From JAAYCI01 sp964369525 (GTDB lineage: Bacteria; Bacillota; Clostridia; Oscillospirales; Ruminococcaceae): DNA of 7,344 nucleotides. The stretch spans positions 1-7,344 of the forward strand of contig CAYJEW010000067.1 of NCBI GenBank assembly GCA_964369525.1, read 5' to 3'. A program made the translations under genes and the position numbers. Below are positions 5,291 to 7,344 of this stretch, piece after piece. The notes beneath the pieces are model-generated. The model saw only the letters and a program-made list of their open reading frames with translations. It was not told the origin of the DNA and did not search any database. Each line of letters opens with the position of its first letter. Position 1 is the stretch's first letter.

Positions 5291-6268
5291 ATGATAGAAA
5301 AAGTTTGTGCTGTGCCCGAAATTTGGAATATATATGTGCCGCTACCCAATAACCCCCTAAAAAACCTAAACTGCCGTGTAATAAAAAGCGGCGACCAAGC
5401 GATGGTGATAGACACCGGCTTTCGCCACCCTGACTGCGAAAAAGCTATATGTGACGGGCTTTCTGAGCTTGGGCTTAGCATAAGCGACACAAAGCTATTT
5501 CTTACCCATCTGCACTCTGACCACACCGGCCTTGTAGGGCTTTTTGCCGATGCTGGGTGTACCATTTACATGAACGAGACCGAGCACAACTATCTGCACG
5601 ACGTACGAAGCTGGGGCAATATATCCGAGCGGTTTTTGATGTATGGGTTTACCGAGGATGAGGTGGAAGCACAGTTTAGCCGCAACCCCGCAATTGTTTA
5701 TGCGCCGCAAGGGCGATTTGAGGTGCAGCCCGTGCAACACGGTACAACTGTTACTGTTGGCGATGTTTCTTTACTATGCATTGAAACGCCCGGCCACACA
5801 CCGGGGCACACCTGCCTGTACATTCAAGAGCAACAAATTATGTTGCTGGGTGACCATGTGCTTTTTGACATCACCCCAAACATTACCGCATGGCCGCAGG
5901 TGGATAACTCCTTAAAAAATTATCTAGACAGCCTGGAGCTAATAAACAGCTACCCGATGAAAATTGCGCTGGCCGCCCACCGCAAAAGCGACATGGATGT
6001 GTATCAGCGCATAGCCGAGATACAAGAACACCACAAGGCAAGGCTGCAAAACACAGTGGATATTATAACACAGCACCCAAACCTTACCCCCTACGAGATA
6101 GCCTCGCACATGACCTGGAGCATGCGCGGCAAGCACTGGGGCGAGTTTCCTGTGCAGCAAAAGTATTTTGCTGTGGGCGAAACTGTGGCCCATTTAGACT
6201 ACTTGGAAGCCGAGGGCGTAATTGCAAAAAAAATGGACGGGCAAACTATTTGCTACCTGCTGGCCTAA
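5291..6268 (+). CDS. MBL-fold metallo-hydrolase with C-terminal winged-helix-like domain
   Basis: A 325-residue cytosolic protein of the metallo-beta-lactamase superfamily, which uses two metal ions to hydrolyse esters, thioesters or phosphodiesters. Metal-binding residues are complete: THLHSDH (72-78; H73, H75, D77, H78), TPGHTPGH (166-173, with H169 the likely ligand), D188 in GDH (187-189) and H230 in AAH. The strand before the first motif ends VIDTG (39-43), also typical. Residues about 255-325 form an alpha/beta tail with EIASHM and HLDYLEAEGVI that looks like the winged-helix domain of glyoxalase II/LACTB2-like members. No signal peptide. ATG 5291 has AGAAGGA about 8 bases upstream and its own promoter. 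Substrate unknown: a hydroxyacyl-thioester or a nucleic acid are both possible. No hairpin with a T tract follows, so transcripts may run into the tRNA-Pro gene. Confidence 0.9.
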   Translation: MIEKVCAVPEIWNIYVPLPNNPLKNLNCRVIKSGDQAMVIDTGFRHPDCEKAICDGLSELGLSISDTKLFLTHLHSDHTGLVGLFADAGCTIYMNETEHNYLHDVRSWGNISERFLMYGFTEDEVEAQFSRNPAIVYAPQGRFEVQPVQHGTTVTVGDVSLLCIETPGHTPGHTCLYIQEQQIMLLGDHVLFDITPNITAWPQVDNSLKNYLDSLELINSYPMKIALAAHRKSDMDVYQRIAEIQEHHKARLQNTVDIITQHPNLTPYEIASHMTWSMRGKHWGEFPVQQKYFAVGETVAHLDYLEAEGVIAKKMDGQTICYLLA

Positions 6269-6292
6269 TTTTTCATAATATATAAGTTTGGG

Positions 6293-6321
6293 TTGACTAA
6301 GAGCTATTGCTGTTATATAAT
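6293..6321 (+). promoter_or_regulatory. Strong promoter of tRNA-Pro
   Basis: TTGACT (6293-6298), 17 bases, consensus TATAAT (6316-6321). The start near 6328 leaves a leader of about 18 bases holding a small GCCG/CGGC hairpin (6331-6334/6340-6343) just before the mature tRNA. Confidence 0.85.
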
Positions 6322-6345
6322 AACTAAGCTGCCGTTTTTCGGCAT

Positions 6346-6421
6346 CGGGGCGTAGCGCAGGTGGTAGCGCGCCTGCTTTGGGAGCAGGATGCCGCAGGTT
6401 CGAGTCCTGTCGCCCCGACCA
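6346..6421 (+). tRNA. tRNA-Pro (anticodon UGG)
   Basis: A 76-base cloverleaf. Acceptor stem CGGGGCG (6346-6352) pairs with CGCCCCG (6411-6417), then discriminator A and an encoded CCA (6419-6421). The D arm uses GCGC/GCGC. The anticodon stem CCTGC/GCAGG (6372-6376/6384-6388) encloses loop TTTGGGA with anticodon TGG at 6379-6381. The T arm is GCAGG-TTCGAGT-CCTGT. The C1-G72 pair and A73 fit bacterial tRNA-Pro. UGG reads all or most CCN proline codons. Confidence 0.97.
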
Positions 6422-6425
6422 GCGT

Positions 6426-6466
6426 AACGCTGGACCCAATTTATTTTGGGTTCAGTGTTATTTTTT
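6426..6466 (+). terminator. Intrinsic terminator after tRNA-Pro
   Basis: Arms 6426-6439 and 6446-6459 form a 14-bp stem with two G-U pairs and a TTTATT loop, followed after one A by six Ts (6461-6466). It lies five bases past the CCA end. Confidence 0.88.
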
Positions 6467-6536
6467 ATTCTTCGCATATATTTATTGGTTGTGAAAGCTT
6501 GTTCGGCTAGTTAGCACAAAAAATGGAGTAAACAGA

Positions 6537-7127
6537 ATGAAAACATTTTTAGAGGGACAAAGCGGAGTAGGAAAAACAAGCTTAATATATGAAATCTGTA
6601 CTGCGCTCAATTTAAATGCAGCAGGATTTGTGAGCGTAAAATTATATAATGCAGATGGCGAAAGCACCGGTTTTTGTATAGATAACTATAAAAACTACAC
6701 TTTGAATTATGAAAATCAAAAGCCGAAAAATGATGACTTCACTTTTATAAAAGGCCTTCCGGGCGAAAGAAAAATATATCTATCAGCATTTAGCAATTAT
6801 TTAAAAACTATAGATATTAATGAGAGTTTCGACATTTTTATTATGGATGAAATAGGCGGCATAGAGCTACTTGTTCCGGAGTTTAAAAATTACATGAAAA
6901 GCCTTTTAGAAAAAGATATTTTGATACTGGGAACGGTTAAAAGTAATCATAATTTAAAATATATGTATAAGCGCTGCTCCGAGTATATTAGTGAGGACAT
7001 TGAAAAAATCGCAGCAGAGTTTAAAGGGTATCTAAACTTGAAATCGAAAATTTTGACAATAACCGAGGATAATAAAGAGGATATTAAAGCAAAAATCATA
7101 AATGATATAACTAAAAAGTTAAAGTAG
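6537..7127 (+). CDS. THEP1-type nucleoside triphosphatase (P-loop NTPase)
   Basis: A 196-residue P-loop protein. Walker A GQSGVGKTS is at residues 7-15, and the Walker B region FIMDEIGGIEL (101-111) matches the DEIG-x-x-EL block of the THEP1/NTPase_1 family (PF03266), enzymes that hydrolyse nucleoside triphosphates in vitro with unclear roles in the cell. ILGTVK (130-135) corresponds to the GTV strand after Walker B in that family. Length is close to the usual ~180-200 residues. The start has GGAG at 6525-6528 eight bases upstream. Nothing next to it suggests a pathway. The coding sequence is markedly A+T-rich (about 32% G+C in the first 60 bases sampled) with many AAA, ATA and TTA codons, unlike the nearby MBL and glyS genes, so acquisition by transfer beside the tRNA is plausible. 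Its promoter is unclear; a TTGGTT-17-TAGTTA pair (6485-6513) is weak. Confidence 0.83.
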   Translation: MKTFLEGQSGVGKTSLIYEICTALNLNAAGFVSVKLYNADGESTGFCIDNYKNYTLNYENQKPKNDDFTFIKGLPGERKIYLSAFSNYLKTIDINESFDIFIMDEIGGIELLVPEFKNYMKSLLEKDILILGTVKSNHNLKYMYKRCSEYISEDIEKIAAEFKGYLNLKSKILTITEDNKEDIKAKIINDITKKLK

Positions 7128-7146
7128 CCTAACTATTAAATTTAAT

Positions 7147-7280
7147 ATTGCTTGCAGTAGGCAATAACATGCAAAAACGAATGTGCAAAACACCTTTTGC
7201 AACATAGAATACAGGCTTTGCCGTAAAAGGTGCGGAATGGGTATCAGCCCAGTAACGCCGCTACTTTTTGCGGCTTTTTT
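7147..7280 (+). ncRNA. Candidate structured RNA or attenuator with alternative pairings
   Basis: Successive helices can be drawn: ATTGCTT/AGGCAAT (7147-7153/7159-7165, one G-U); TGCAAAA/TTTTGCA (7184-7190/7195-7201); CACCTTTTGC with GTAAAAGGTG (7191-7200/7223-7232, one G-U), which excludes the previous helix; GGC/GCC (7214-7216/7220-7222); GCGG/CCGC (7232-7235/7258-7261) enclosing TGGG/CCCA (7238-7241/7248-7251). The last CCGC is also needed by the terminator at 7257-7274. This resembles an attenuator leader for a gene beyond the window, but I match no known riboswitch family and see no clear promoter. It could instead be the 3' tail of the NTPase mRNA or a dispersed repeat. Confidence 0.33.
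7257..7280 (+). terminator. Putative intrinsic terminator
   Basis: GCCGC (7257-7261) pairs with GCGGC (7270-7274) across an 8-base loop, then six Ts (7275-7280). The stem is short but all G-C. It would end the NTPase transcript or act in an attenuator. A competing partner for CCGC exists upstream (7232-7235). Confidence 0.6.
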
Positions 7281-7304
7281 ATATTATGCGTAGCATAATA
7301 TAAA
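7278..7304. repeat. Perfect 12-bp inverted repeat
   Basis: The arms at 7278-7289 and 7293-7304 (core ATATTATGC/GCATAATAT) are exact reverse complements around GTA. It follows the terminator's T run directly. It could be an operator for a gene beyond the window or part of a palindromic repeat. Confidence 0.6.
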
Positions 7305-7312
7305 CTGCAAGT

Positions 7313-7344
7313 TTGCTCGGTTGCCACGCAAGTGGCGAGAGCAA
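7313..7344. repeat. Two-stem inverted repeat with GCAA tetraloop, at window end
   Basis: TTGCTC/GAGCAA (7313-7318/7339-7344) and GCCAC/GTGGC (7323-7327/7332-7336) stack across an internal loop (GGTT versus GA), capped by the GNRA tetraloop GCAA. It may continue past the window. It looks like an RNA hairpin or a REP-like palindrome. Confidence 0.5.

Noticed and set aside
6194..6439. Minus-strand 81-codon frame across the tRNA, with GRQDSNLRHPAPKAG-like sequence
   Set aside because: This is the familiar false protein made by translating the antisense of a tRNA gene; tRNA-Pro(UGG) explains the DNA fully.
7119..7205. Minus-strand 28-aa hydrophobic peptide (starts MLQKVFCTFVFACY)
   Set aside because: No ribosome site precedes its ATG and it overlaps the end of the NTPase gene; the region is better explained as folded non-coding DNA.
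1..7344. CRISPR array, insertion sequence or transposase
   Set aside because: No regularly spaced direct repeats, no transposase-like protein and no terminal inverted repeats bounding a gene were seen.

Overview
The window looks like chromosomal DNA from a low-to-medium G+C Firmicute, most likely a gut-type clostridium (Oscillospirales/Eubacteriales-like; this is inference). Support comes from strong AAGGAGG-type ribosome binding sites, textbook sigma-A promoters (TTGACW-17/18-TATxAT), U-tailed intrinsic terminators, a single-chain zinc-containing glycyl-tRNA synthetase, a tRNA with an encoded CCA, and a YtrA-type GntR/ABC cassette.

Layout from left to right. (a) 1-1773, plus strand: the 3' part of a condensation-domain-like acyltransferase overlaps a zinc-ribbon/six-TM membrane protein. 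A 39-residue single-TM small protein with a strong Shine-Dalgarno follows, then a bidirectional terminator. (b) 1756-3658, minus strand: an A+T-rich regulator/exporter operon, gntR (YtrA type, TTG start) - ABC ATPase - ABC-2 permease, with almost no spacing between genes. Its promoter is overlapped by a perfect 29-bp palindrome that is very probably the autoregulatory operator. (c) 3664-5223, minus strand: glyS with its own promoter and a 21-bp-stem terminator. (d) 5228-6268, plus strand: an MBL-fold hydrolase with a C-terminal winged-helix-like domain, divergent from glyS; the two -35 boxes are 4 bp apart. (e) 6293-6466, plus strand: promoter, tRNA-Pro(UGG) and terminator. (f) 6537-7127, plus strand: an A+T-rich THEP1-type P-loop NTPase of unknown role. 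(g) 7128-7344: non-coding and rich in hairpins, with mutually exclusive pairings ahead of a terminator, then two more strong inverted repeats running to the window end.

How the genes may work together: genes 1 and 2 are translationally coupled and probably act as a membrane-associated lipid or acyl-modification pair. The gntR/ABC genes form a self-repressed stress-export module. glyS and tRNA-Pro are housekeeping translation genes. The MBL protein and the NTPase are isolated. I see no CRISPR array, IS element or clearly new multi-gene system. The least explained items are the 39-aa membrane peptide with an internal hairpin, the folded non-coding tail, and the operator-like palindromes.
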